Assembly (NCBI GenBank): GCA_003013855.2
Contig: ML058469.1
Span: 5,270,001-5,334,000, forward strand
Source: Liriodendron chinense
Taxonomy: Eukaryota; Streptophyta; Magnoliopsida; Magnoliales; Magnoliaceae
Reading direction: 5' to 3'
Length of the DNA: 64,000 nucleotides
Part shown: in pieces, positions 34,272-47,200 of the stretch
How the letters are laid out: each line of letters opens with the position of its first letter
Numbering within the stretch: position 1 is the stretch's first letter
Notes under the pieces: generated by a model
Seen by the model: the letters and a program-made list of their open reading frames with translations, nothing else
Told to the model about the DNA's origin: nothing
The model's database searches: none
Translations under genes and position numbers: made by a program

Positions 34272-35570
34272 CTGAATTTGAAAAGAATATGAACTTTCTT
34301 TTTCATAAGAAGACAAAACTGACGACACTTTATCATGGAAATATGATTGGCTTTTGAAATTCAAAACGCAGGTAACATTTACAAATGCCATAATTTCTAT
34401 TTCGAGAGCTGCGAGATGCCAAATGCACTACGAGAATATAATTTGGAAAAGTGCAATGGAAAGAAATAATATACCCAAGCAACCAAATTGTGCTCCCCCG
34501 CAACTCGGGTGTTGTCGATTGCCTTGCGTCCTGTGATGAGCTCAAGGAAGACTACTCCAAAACTATACACATCTGATTTTAGTGTAAGCTGTCCGGTCAT
34601 AGCATACTCAGGAGCACAATAACCATATGTTCCCATCACCCGTGTGGAGACATGAGTCTTGTCCCCAACAGGGCCGAGTTTTGCAAGCCCAAAATCCGAC
34701 AGCTTCGGATGATATCCTTCATCAAGTAGAATATTGGATGATTTGAAGTCCCTATAAATAACGGGAGGGTTTGCTTTGTCATGCAGGTATTCCAACCCTT
34801 TTGCTGCGCCAGCGGCAATCTTCATTCTCGTACTCCAGTCCAGAGGCTCTTTGTCAAGTGGAATATCTAACAAGAGGGGAATCAAGTCATATAACTGATT
34901 TGAGAAAGCAGCATTTATCTGATTACTCTCAGCTAACACTTTATGTAGAAAAAGGAAGAAGAGTAACTTCTTCTTTTTTGGGTTAGTACACACATCCCAC
35001 TGTTAGTACACACACCCACACCGTGAGTCACACTTCAATGTTAGCCACACCCACGTTGGGAATCGATGATAGGACCTCAGTGTTGAAACGAGGTTATCTT
35101 CACGCAGTCTACCACTGTCCCAAAGGTGTGGGTGTAAGGAAGAAGAAGAGTAACTACAGGCACAGGGGTATCTATTAAAATTAGTTAATAGCATGAGTTA
35201 TAAAAAAAAAAAAATGAAAGTGGAATGGCATAAACACAAACAACATCCATAGGTGTTCTATAACACTATACCAGATAAAACTATAAGCTGCTCAAGAAGC
35301 CGGAAATAGTTGGAATGAAATAGATTTCCATGCGTAGGGTCTTTTCTGCTGTTTGATTATAACATCATAGCTGTGGAAATCATTTCTCATTATTTTCCTT
35401 TTTCCTCAGAAAAAGAGTGATATGACGTCACGCAAAAAACCTAATCCATGGGCATTTCCTCTCTTTTTGGTGACATGAACCAACAGGGATGCCTTTTCAT
35501 TTTCCACACTAAAAAGAACTGCTATCCAAACAATGGCAAAGGAAAAACAAATTGATTTCCATAAAAAAAA

Positions 35571-35602
<32 letters not shown>

Positions 35603-38600
35603 ACAAAAAACAAAAAATAGTTGCAAAACAAATAGTGGACTGTAAATTCTTTCCCACAGTGTTGACATATACTAGATTGGGTCATGCCTCTCTGGGCCAT
35701 GGGCCATAGGCTTGACTTGGACCGTGGCCCCCTTATTTCCCTCCTTTTTTTTCTCTATTTATTTTGTTCCTTTTTCACCCTTTTCTCCAAGGGCTTGTTT
35801 GTTTTTCCAACTACAGCAGTAATTGGCTGCAAATGGGTAATGATTACTTAACCCTGCAATTCCCTATTGACGTCAGTGTAATTTGACTGTAATGATGACT
35901 GAGCTTAGGGTGTTTATTTTCTCCATGAATCACCGTAAATGTAGTTTTACAATAGAAATTTGTAATGATTACAATTTCCTTTCCTATGACTGCATTTGAA
36001 TATCGATTCTTGTGCCGTAATTCCTGTGTTAAGAAACACCTTTCAAAGATAACGATGGCACATTTACTTGTAACTACACAGGAAATTGGAAAAACAAACG
36101 GACCCTAGGGGTATTTTATGTAATTTGCCATTTACTTAATATTGAAAGAGGGTTGGACGTCCAACCCTACTTGTTTTTCTTTTCTTCCCAAAGCCTTTCT
36201 TTCCTTTGACATGGTATCAGAGCAAGAATGTCTCTAGGGTTTCTAATCACTTTCTTACTTCTAATCTTGATCTTCCTTCTTCTTCTTTTCTTCTCTTTTC
36301 TACTTCTCTTCTTTATCTTTTCATATATCTCTCTCAGTTTGAGAGTGACCTTTTAATCACTAATTGGATGTGATATGTGAGGGGTGGTCCTGCAGCTGTG
36401 GTGTTTGGAGATTATGTTGAAGGCTTTGATGGAAATTTTGATCAGATCAAGAAATTGGACATTCAAGGCCGTTGTGTTTTATCAGAAACAGGTTTGAGTG
36501 ATTACGATTTGATGGACATTCATGTTCTTCAGATTTTTTGGATTGATTTTTCTTTCAGATTTACTGAAACTGGATTGCAGCAATACGGGTTTTGTTGGTC
36601 ATTATTGTTTGGACAATTTTTTGGGCTTCTTCCAAATCTCCAGGAATCTCCTGGTGGTAACCCTGGATTTTCTAGATTTGTTGGTTTTTTAAGTAATTCA
36701 GCTGTAAGAACACCCCCTCCCTTTTTGGTTTCTTGGAAGTTTGTTGATTTGAGTTATTCTTTTGAGATTATTGCAAGCTATATTCGATTATGGCATCAGT
36801 TGGATATTGATTGATGTGAAATTTTGAACTTGGTTTATCCAAATGGTATCCAGTCTCAAACCACTTGTATACATTAGTAAGTTTGTTCCAAAGTATTTTT
36901 AGCCGGATGTTGTTCTCATTGCCTGTTATTTAATTCATCGTTTGCCTATGATAGTTATTGAGGTCAGTCTCCTATTCAATATTTCTTAGCATTTTACTCT
37001 ATTCCTGAAATCCTATTGAGAGTCTTTGGGTGTATTTGTTATGTTTATAATACGGATCCTCGTCGAAATAAATTGTCAAACACAAATGTGCTTTCTTAGG
37101 ATATTCAGCTTCTCAAAAATGATACAAGTGTTTTGATCTGATCAATAAAAAAAACATTATGTTTCTATATATGTCAAGTTTCTTGAAAATGTTCCATATT
37201 TTTTGAAAGATCATGAAAAACAATAGTCCATGGCTCTTCATGTACTTGTTCCTAACTCCGATCCAATTCTCTCTTTCATTTATTTCAGAGGCATCTGCTC
37301 CATCTGATAAAGTGGTTTTTTATTCTTAGTAAACTAAACTAGATTTGAATGTGTATGAAAGAAGAAATGTTCGGACATCTGTCTTCCCACAATCTACCAC
37401 AAAGCAGGCTCCTTTGAACTCAAGTACTGATAGTATTCCTACTCCCTCATTTATTTTTATCTATATTTAGATTCATCCTTGGATCTACCTGTTGCTATTA
37501 GAAAAGCTAAAAGATAAGTGTACTGCTCATCTTATTCAACATTTTGTTTGCTATCATTCCTAATCCCTTGAACACAGGTCCTTTGTTTCTAGCCATGTGT
37601 GTTCTTCCTCTACTATACCAAAAAATTTATGAAGAGGCTCTTACTTTTCCTCTATCACATTGAGCCATGGAGGAGGAGATAGCTGATCTTGAGAAGAAAC
37701 ATACATGGAGATGACTACCTGTTAGGAAGACTCCGGTGGGTTGTCGTTGGTTATATATATCACCCTTATGGTAGTATAGCCAAATATAAAGCTTGCCTAG
37801 TTGCTAGAGGGCTTACGTAAACATATGGTGAGGATTATCCTGAGACCTTTGCTCCTGTTGATAAAATGAACTTAGTTCGGATTATTATTTCTCTTGCTAC
37901 TAGTCAGGCCATCACACCAGCTTGATGTTAAGAATGCCTTCTTAAATGGTGATTTGATTGAAGAAATTTATATGTTATCTCCTCGTTTTGCTCGAAAGGG
38001 GAGGAAAATAAGGTTTGTTCTCTTAAAAGGACAATTTATGGTTTGAAGCAAGCTCCTTAATACGGTTTGAGAAATTTAGTGGGGCCTTGATTGGTATTGG
38101 ATTTACTCGTACTCATTGGATTTACCGCTCAATGTTCGTTAAGCAACATGTACAACGCATTATCATTGTCAGTGTGTATGTCGATGATATTATTATTACA
38201 AGTGATTATGCTAGTGGAATCACTGTGAGGCTCTAAGCAAGGTTTTTTACATCAAAGACTTACATTTGTTAAAATATTTTTTTTGGCATTAAAGTATCTC
38301 GTTCAAAAAAAGGGTATTAGTTTGTCTCAGTGAAAATATGCTCTCGATCTTTTGACTTCAATTGGTAATCTTGATATCAAACCTCCTAAGTCCCCATTAG
38401 AGCTTAATAAGAAGCTTCCAATTGACAACGGGGAACTTCTTGATGATTTTCGCATGTTTCAGTGCTTGGTTAAACGAATGATAATTTTGATTATTACTCA
38501 TCCTAACCTATCTCATGTAATCTGTATAGTAGTCAATTTATGCACGCTCCTCGTGCCAGCCATCTTGAAGTTGTTCATCACATTCTTTGCTATATCAAGT

Positions 38601-41261
38601 CTTCTCCAGGTCGTGGCATCCTATTTAGCTGTCATAGTAATCTGAATATTAAAGGTTAATCTAATGCGGACTGGGCAGGTTCTCCTAATAATCGTCGTTC
38701 TATGATAAGGTATTATACCTTTTTCAGGGGAAATCTTGTTACATAGAGACTAAAAAGCAAACTATTGTTGCAAGATCCAGTGCAAAGGTTGATTATCATG
38801 TTATGGCGAATACTGTTTGTGAAATCTTGTTGTTGAAAAGTCATGTCATTGAGTTAGGGTCTGGTGAATACTCCTATGCCCATGTGTTGCAACAATTAGG
38901 CCATCCTTCAGATCGCTTCCAATCCCCCTTTTCATGAGCACATAAAACATAAAAAAGTTGATTGTCATTTTATTCGTAAGAAGCTTGCTAGTGGTATTAT
39001 TTCTACTCCTCCCTTCTACTAAACAATTTGTTGATATCCTCACTAAGGATCTTTCCGTTTAAGGGGGACGATTAGATTAACCTTTAATATTTAGATTAAA
39101 ACCATTGATTGAAGTGATTTGAGAAAATAGAAGCTTCGAGGGCCTTTTTTTCAAAAAATTGAAAAAATAGTATTTATGCCTTTTTTGTGATTTCTAGTTC
39201 TAATGCTTGATTGTGATGTATAAACATTAGATAGATATAATCATGTTCACAAATTCACTAGATAGCCCGATACAACACTCTCACCAAAGAGTGGACCGTT
39301 ACACTACCATAAACATGTTCGAAAAAAAAAAAATACATATTTGGAATATTTACATTATTTTGGATCTTCTAAATATTTTTTCAGAATTTTTCGAGCAAAA
39401 GAAAATTTCCAACCGTTACGGGGGATGTAACAGTCGTTACACCCCCGTATCGGTAATGGTGGTGATTGTTACGGCCACCGTTGCCGATACAGAATACCTT
39501 GGTGGCAGGATTGTTTCCTGCTTTCCTTTTTAATCAATACCTCCAATTTATTAAAACGGAAGAAAGAATGGCCACAATGCCATTTGAATTGCAATCCATT
39601 TGGTATGATTCACGATAAAATTCTAAATAAGTAACAACTCCTTAGTTCAAAATCCATTGGATTTGAATGTCGAATCTCGAGGGAGGAAATCCTTGTCTAA
39701 CTCTTATCCAAGTGTCTAATTCAGAGCGGGTACTCTTAACTTTATGAATGGTCTACGTATTATGGACTAAGATTTTATGGCCCTTGCCTTTCACCAATGT
39801 TTTCTTTGCATTCTAAGACTGAGATTTTATGGCCCTTGCCTTTCACCAATGTTTTCTTTGCATTCTGAAGGCCACGTCAGGTCATGTGCATAGACAAAGT
39901 TCAATTAAGAAAAAAATGCTCTAATATGCTTCCTTGTCCTCATCCATGTGATGCTCTTGTTAGAGTCGCGAATCATGATGTTGTATGGCTACTATGCCTA
40001 CACCTACAGTGCCTAATTACAGCAGTGCAGGCTGCATGAATGTTTGTCACATGCAACCAAATATATCCAAGCATATTGTAGGCCTATCTATTGAGCATTC
40101 GGACAAAAGCAAAAATCATTCAACCATTTTGACTATCTAGAATATGCCACAAGTCGTTGCAAAAATGCCATTGAGACACTTCGTTGACCCACTAACTAGT
40201 TGATGCAAGTTCCAACCCACATGTGTGTACCAGAGAGGACCCAAAATGGGAACACCAAATCACACGTGACAGGATTTTCTAAATATTAGATTTGTACTTT
40301 TCATGCGTTTGAGAGTGTTCACTGTGTACAACCCAATGTTTTAAATAACAAATAGTGTGTAGCATAACTGGTAGCGTAGCGTTCACCCCTCTGAAGCATG
40401 AGGCATAAGTTATATAGCATGTAGGGTAAGCTACATGTGCCTTCTAGATCTTTAATCAAGGTTGCACTTGGTTGCACCAATTTCATAATATTTTGCACCA
40501 AATTAGACTGATTAATAATGAAATTTATTAAATTTCATGATATCTACTGCACCCAAACGCAACCTAAAGTAACAGGCAAGTGCAATGACTAAGTATAAAG
40601 GTAAAGAAAGAACAACAAAACTGATTTAATATTGTTACTTATATTAGTTTACTAGAAGGATTGAAAAGATTAACTAATTTTTATTGAGAACAGAAACATG
40701 TAACAAATCGTTGAAAACATTAATTGATTTTAATGTTGTTCTGAAAAATAACTTGTAATGTGAGCTACGCGTGTAGTGTAGTTTTTGTAACGTATAGTGT
40801 ATGCAAATAATCATGTAGCGTAGGCTACATGCGACTTGAGCTATTTTCATGAGTTACGTAGCATTAAGGCTAAGCTATGCTACGTAGCGTAAGCTACAAG
40901 CTACATAGTGATGCAGGACGCCCTAATTATGATGCATGCTCATGAACTCATATAATCCAGCGGTAATAAAAGACAATAATAATATAAAATCTAGCATCAA
41001 TCATCATAAACTAAGAAAATCACAAGGAAACATGCAATAGAGCGGGCCATTCATCACAACCACGAAGTATGAGATTCAATTATTGTTATGGTAGAATCCG
41101 GCGAGGGATGGAACCTCCTGATCTTGCATGGTCTTAACACAATCGATCAATGGAGATCACTAGTCCGAGGAATCAAAAAGGTTTCTCGGGTTAGGGATTT
41201 GAAAACTTGAGAATTTAGGATTTTGATTCGATTCTCAAATTTAGGATTTCATGGACTGGGG

Positions 41262-41296
<35 letters not shown>

Positions 41297-44200
41297 AAAA
41301 AGATCTAACCTTAGAAGAATATTAGAGGGGCACAAGAAGAAAAGAGAAGAGATCTGAAGAAGATTGGAGAAGAAGATGAAGTTTCATGAGAGAGAGAGAG
41401 AGGGAGGCAACCAAAGAGGCTTTCATTCAATAATAATCAATTAATCTCGTTTTTAGGGCTGAGCCTTCTTAAATAACCAATAAGAAAACATGAAAATACC
41501 AAAATACCCTTAAAAATTAAGCAAAAACGGAACTTAAAACAAATTGTGCAAAAGTTCGCGCGCTCGGGCGCCCGAAGACGTCCAAAAACGTCCAAAAATC
41601 TCCTACACATGTGTCCTCCCAATAGTGGGGTCTTCAATGTGTCAAATCACGTGTGTAGGGTCTTTAATGCTCCTCAATAGTCGCCTAGCCACAAGGAAGA
41701 TGCTTGTAGTGGGCGCTTTCTTCGTTGGTAGACTTTAAAAGCTAGATGTCCGCATCATTCTCCTCGTCTGAGAAGAACTCGACTCCGACGACTTAAAACT
41801 CTTGTGGCACTCTAGTAAATCTGGGTTAATGCTCTGTAACTCCACTTCTATCAACCATGTAGATTCTGACGGTGGCTTGTTCTTCCATTTGACAAGGTAT
41901 CTTTGGAAACCTCCGTCTCTCGTAGAAACGATTTCTTCATCCATGATTACCTCAATCTCTTCTTTACGAATAATGGGTGGAGGAATGGGTGGAGTGGGGT
42001 TGCGAAGAAAACTCAGAGAAAGGCCATGAAAGGGACGAGGGATCAATGATAGGATTAGGGGAACAAACTAGATCCTCCACATTAAACGTTGGATTAATGC
42101 CCATTTCAAGTAGAAGGTCGATCCGGTACACGTTGGACCCAATTTTCTGCAATATCTTTAATGGTCCAGTACTATGCGCTTGTAATTTCTTAACGGAACC
42201 CTATGAGAACCGCTCTGGCCTTATCCTCACCATTACAGTCTCATTCCTAAAAATCGTGTGATCTACGATGATTATCAGCTGAAAACTTTTAATTATCATT
42301 GCTTTAATTAATCCGCTGTCTAATATGTGTATGCAAATCATGGATGTGTCGTGTAAATGCATCAGCTGACTCTGAAGACCTTTGGGTGACAGACATGAGT
42401 GAAACTAAAGGAGTCTCTAAAAAAGCAATTGACTCGAATAAACAATCCTGTGACCTAGAACTTGAAAAACTAAAACAAAAGGACACTTCTCATGGGTGAC
42501 ACATAATTTCTCATTATAAGTATTATAAACAAGGATGATTTTCAAGTATCCCAACACTTGAGAACACACACTATTAATACCAAGTCTTGAGCAGATCTTG
42601 GCATCAGCCATTATATCCAAAATGTCATCAAAAGGCGGGATAGGGACTCTGGCCATCATATCCACCATTAAGTGAATACGTTGCAAGGTGGCATGACACT
42701 TGACTAAAGCTTTGTGGACGGCCAAGCATATGCCCACATGTGCGCTATATAACATCATTTTTTAAAGTGAAAAGGGCAGGCTTGGCACACAAAACAAAAC
42801 TCCAACTCAAACTTTTCTCATTGAATTCTTCCCCGAGAATTTTATCAAATTGATGCTGCATTTCTATATTTTCTGTAGGGTTCACTTGATATGGAGGAAA
42901 GCTTGATAGGACCGACCCAGGGACAAGATCGATTACGTGCTCAATGTCCCATTTGGGTGAATATTTATCCCATAAATCATCTGGTGGGATATCACAAGTC
43001 ATGTGGGTGTCTACCATCATATCCTCACCAGTCTCCTTTTCAAATTCATTCGTGTGCATTATGGTAAGAGACTTACATTGGGACTCTACATCACTTAAGT
43101 CACACATGACATCTAGAAGTGGTGCGGTCTCAATTTCTTCGACATTTTCATCACTAGCACACACTTCGTCATTCTCAACGATGATGAGCGATGCCTCAAT
43201 TTCTTCCATTTCCTCACTACTGACGTTAGGCACGTACTCTTCCACTTCATAAACAACCTGATTGGATTCTTCCAATTGGCCATTCACCAAGGTATTATCT
43301 TGTTTCCAAGGAAATATGATTGGTGTTAAACACTCCAATTGTTCATAAGTCGAGATTTCTTTAATGATGGGTTGGACTACTTTACAAGGAGGGGACAATA
43401 TTGGTTCTGTGTTTGGACGGAAAGGTGGAGCAACTCTCTTCTGAGCCAAGGGCTTTTGATGATAAGAGATTGGAAGATATTTTTCTTTCAAACACTCTTT
43501 CATCTCGTCCCATTGTAAGATCGGGGCTCTCCCAACTCTATCAATTCTTCGCTTTTAATCTGACCAAAACGACTTGGCTTGGCCCTCCAATTTCCACTTG
43601 GCAAACCTCATTCGACAATAATTCGACATATCATACCAATAAAAAAAATAGTCCAAGTCTTCAAGCCAATCAAGGAATGTTTATGGGTCCATGTGACCAT
43701 TAAAGTAGGCCAACTCATTGGAGTTCGGCTTTCCATTGGGTCTTGATGGCCACACGACAACATTTAATGACCCTGAAGATCTCAAATGCCTATACTCCAT
43801 TCACTACGGGGAGACTCTACGGATTGGGTGACTCACAATATGAATGCGATGAATTTAAACTACAATGAACTGACACTAATTAATTCTAGATGATGCGACT
43901 CAAATCTGGAATTTTTTCAAATTAGGAAAGTTTCTAAAATTGAAAACTTTCTAAATCTGAAAATTTTCCAAATTAGGAAACTTTCTAAAATTGGAAAGTT
44001 TCTAAATCTGAAAATTCTCCAAATTAGGAAACTTTCTAAAATTGGAAAGTTTCTAAATCTGGACATTGACTAAAACAGTCCTAAAACAAAAAAAAAATCG
44101 AAACCCTAATTTGATAACTCGATCTAAACAAAACCATGCAAACCTATTCTCTGATACCAAATTTGATGCAGGACGCCCTAATTATGATGCATGCTCATGA

Positions 44201-47200
44201 ACTCATATAATCCAGCGGAAATAAAAGACAATAATATATAAAATCTAGCATCAATCATCATGAACTAAGAAAATCACAAGGAAACATACAATGGAGCGGG
44301 CTATTCATCACAACCACTAAGTATGAGATTCAATTATTGCTATGGTTAGATCCGGCGAGGGATGGAACCTCCCGATCTTACATGGTCTTAGCACAATCGA
44401 TCAATGTGGATCACTAGTCTGAGGAATCAAAAAGGTTTCTCGAGTTCTGGATTTGAAAACTTGAGAATTTAGGATTTTGATTCGATTCTCAAATTTAAGA
44501 TTTCAAGGATTGGGGATAATACAGAAAGAGAGAGAGAGAGAGAGAGAGAGGGAAAAAGATCTTACCTTAGAAGAATATTGGAAGGGCACAAGAAGAAAAG
44601 AAGATTGGAGAAGAAGATGAAGTTTCATGAGAGAGAGAGAGAGGAGGGAGGCGACCAAAGAGGCTTTTATTCAATAATAATTAACTAATCTCGTTTTTAG
44701 GGCTGAGCCTTCTTAAATAACCAATAAGAAAACATGAAAATACCAAAATACCCTTAAAAATTAAGCAAAAACGGAACTTAAAACAAATTGTGCAAAAGTT
44801 CGCGCGCTCGGGCGTCCGAAGACGTCCAAAAACCTCCTACACATGTGTACTCCCAATGTGGGGTCTTTAAAGTGTCAAATCACGTGTGTAGGGTCTTCAA
44901 TGCTCCTCAATAGTTGCCTAGCCACAAGGAAGATGCTTGTGGTGGGCGCTTTCTTCGTTGGTAGACTTTAAAAGCTAAATGTCCACATCACATAGCGTAG
45001 CTATTAAAAACACTAATACAACCATACAGCTGTACACACAACTCTATGGTTGTGTATGCAACCATATCAATCCCTATGGCCTACACATGATAATTTTAGG
45101 TCTAGTAGCTTTGGCATCTTTACTACAGCTTTTATCTCTTTCTTCTTTTTTTTCTTACTCATGTGCACGCCATTTATACCATTTTGTTGCATAAGACTTC
45201 CTGCAACAATCTAAGAGCAGGTCACTTTCCTTTCACTGTAGATATCTCAAGATGATGTATCTACTTACACAAGTATTGTGTGGTGTATTTAGCATGAAAC
45301 CAACTACTCAAGTAAATTGTGAAATATCAGGACCATGTGGCAAAGCCAATGCCACCGAGAAACTTCTTCCTCTCAAAAATGGTTTGCCAATGCATGAGAT
45401 TGAGGTCAAATCCATGTGACAAGGACACTGCGCTATATAGAATTTGTGCCATGTAAACCTGTACAGACACAAACAGGTGTGTCCAACACTCTTGGACATC
45501 CCTCATGTAGATAAAACTAATATTATGCTTATTTAGTATTGTTTTACTATGGGAATCTTAATACATATAAATGATTACTTCATAGGTTTTTATTGTGGGG
45601 TTTTTTTAACATATGAATAGTTACAACTTACAATATACTACTACATATAATGCTTTGATATTTTAGTATAATCGTGTGCAAGTGTTGGCAAACCAGACTT
45701 TTAAAAGCCACTGTTCCAACACCCCATACCCGTGTCCGCCATCACAACAAATGTGGGTATCAAACTCACATAGTGTGAAATGATGGCCATCATGCTTATA
45801 AAAGAAACCATGGCCAACATCCTAGTCATTCCAATCAAAACTTCAACTTTTACCACAGCAGAAAATAGAAAGAGTTCAGAAGAATCTTCTCAATTATATA
45901 TAGAAATTAGAAGAGGATCTGCCTTCAAGATTAAGAACAAAGTTCGCTTTCCAAAGAAGAAGGGTCAGCATTGGGAGGCTAAGGAATGCATATTGGCACA
46001 ATCTCATTATATGACTCACCCTCAACTATCCAAGGTCCACTTACCCAATTCAAAAATATCTATCCCAGTTTTAATAGCCAATGGCTCCGCTCTATTCAGA
46101 GTTTCCAATCCCACCAGGCCCGGGAAAAAAAAAAAAAGGGGTGAACTTGTTGGTACCCAGCTCATCCTTTAGAACTCCCCTAATCCCAGAGGCCACAAGG
46201 TCACCCAACAGAACAGAGGGATTCAAGATCCTGTTTAACTGTCAACCACCCCCTTCTATTTTTCAAGGATACTTACAACACATGGAGTAAATGCTAGGAA
46301 GGGACCAGTTCCTTTCTTGAAGATTATCAAGCGTGAGAATACTGTTAGTGATGGCTGCCCAACAAAATGCCTCAACACAGTGGAACAGGACAAATTCAAA
46401 ACACAAAGGAAGGGCATCTGGTTCACATCAAACATGTCATAACGGCAGGTTATTACTCAATAAGACCGTTGTCATTTGGTTAAATAAGACGAATCCACCT
46501 CAAGAACTAGCCAATATCTTTGATGAGATTATGACATTCTCAGGCAGCTACACAGGTAAGGGTTAGCTGAAACATGGGAACGTGTACAGATTCAATATAA
46601 CTGTAAGTTATGATGTATTTCTTACAAAGCCCGTTGGTGCCTTTTGCGTTCTTGGGTACACATGTACATGTGTCTAATGAATAGTATACATGCATATATG
46701 CATACATCCATGTATGAATGGTCTGCACATTTATTTCATTTATATAAGGACATAAATAAGGTCGGTGATTCATCTATAATACATAGTTGCATGGAAATGG
46801 TGTTTTGTCTTCTGTGCCAAACTTTCTGTGCCAGTCAAGTATGAAATGGTTTGGACACATTTCATAAATGTGTCCAAAATGCCCCAGGAAATGCATTTTT
46901 GTCTGTACAGACAGGAACTTGCTCATTGATAAGAAACTGTTTCGGTGGCAAATATTGCAAAGGTAGGTTTCTTTCGATCAGTATTAAGCTTGGCAGAAGG
47001 TTGCGGTATCAGTCCTCTTCAAAACCTACTTGTCCATAATCATTCTCCTGGAAGGATAATACACTTTATTTCATAGTGCCCTATAATCATTCACTGTATC
47101 TCAAGGTCATGATCTTCTCTTCATAGATCATAAGCCCTTTCTTCAAAGCATATATCCCTCGGATCAACTCTGGGGACCCCTCTTATATTTGGCTGTGGAG

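Larger units (their letters stand above)
33179..34474 (-). other. PBS1-like intron 4 (1.3 kb)
   Basis: It contains a (CA)n tract, a palindromic MITE and a long (AT)n run. No further exon is seen. Confidence 0.85.
40909..44990 (-). mobile_element. internally deleted chromovirus (Ty3/gypsy) with both LTRs and TSD
   Basis: LTRs 40909-41757 and 44164-44990 both start TGATGCAGGACG and end CATCA. The flanks are CATAG at 40904-40908 and 44991-44995. On the minus strand a TGGTATCAGAGA primer site (44160-44149) sits next to the right LTR, so that is the 5' LTR. The interior keeps a polyprotein piece before RT and a C-terminal chromodomain; RT, RNase H and the integrase core are absent. It lies in the same orientation as the kinase gene. 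Confidence 0.93.
40327..45024. mobile_element. hAT-like element, split by a nested chromovirus
   Basis: The left end is AATGTTTTAAATA at 40335. The right end ...AATAGTTT-type sequence is inverted at 45016 (reverse complement TTAGTGTTTTTAATAG). The flanks TACAACCC (40327-40334) and TACAACCA (45017-45024) match at 7 of 8 bases. Subterminal DNA is crowded with GTAGCGTA/GCTACG words. Without the nested insertion the element would be about 595 bp. Confidence 0.6.

Noticed and set aside
34161..34391. Open frames made of repeated IY/YI residues
   Set aside because: Pure translation of the (AT)n microsatellite.
36377..36814. 145-codon plus-strand frame at the start of the Copia remnant
   Set aside because: No gag or other domain could be recognised; it may be a gag-region relic, so it is covered only by the element annotation.
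45780..46172. 130-codon frame in intron 3 (MMAIMLIKETMANIL...)
   Set aside because: No recognisable domain, Lys-rich end from an A-run, antisense within a host intron; no support as a gene.
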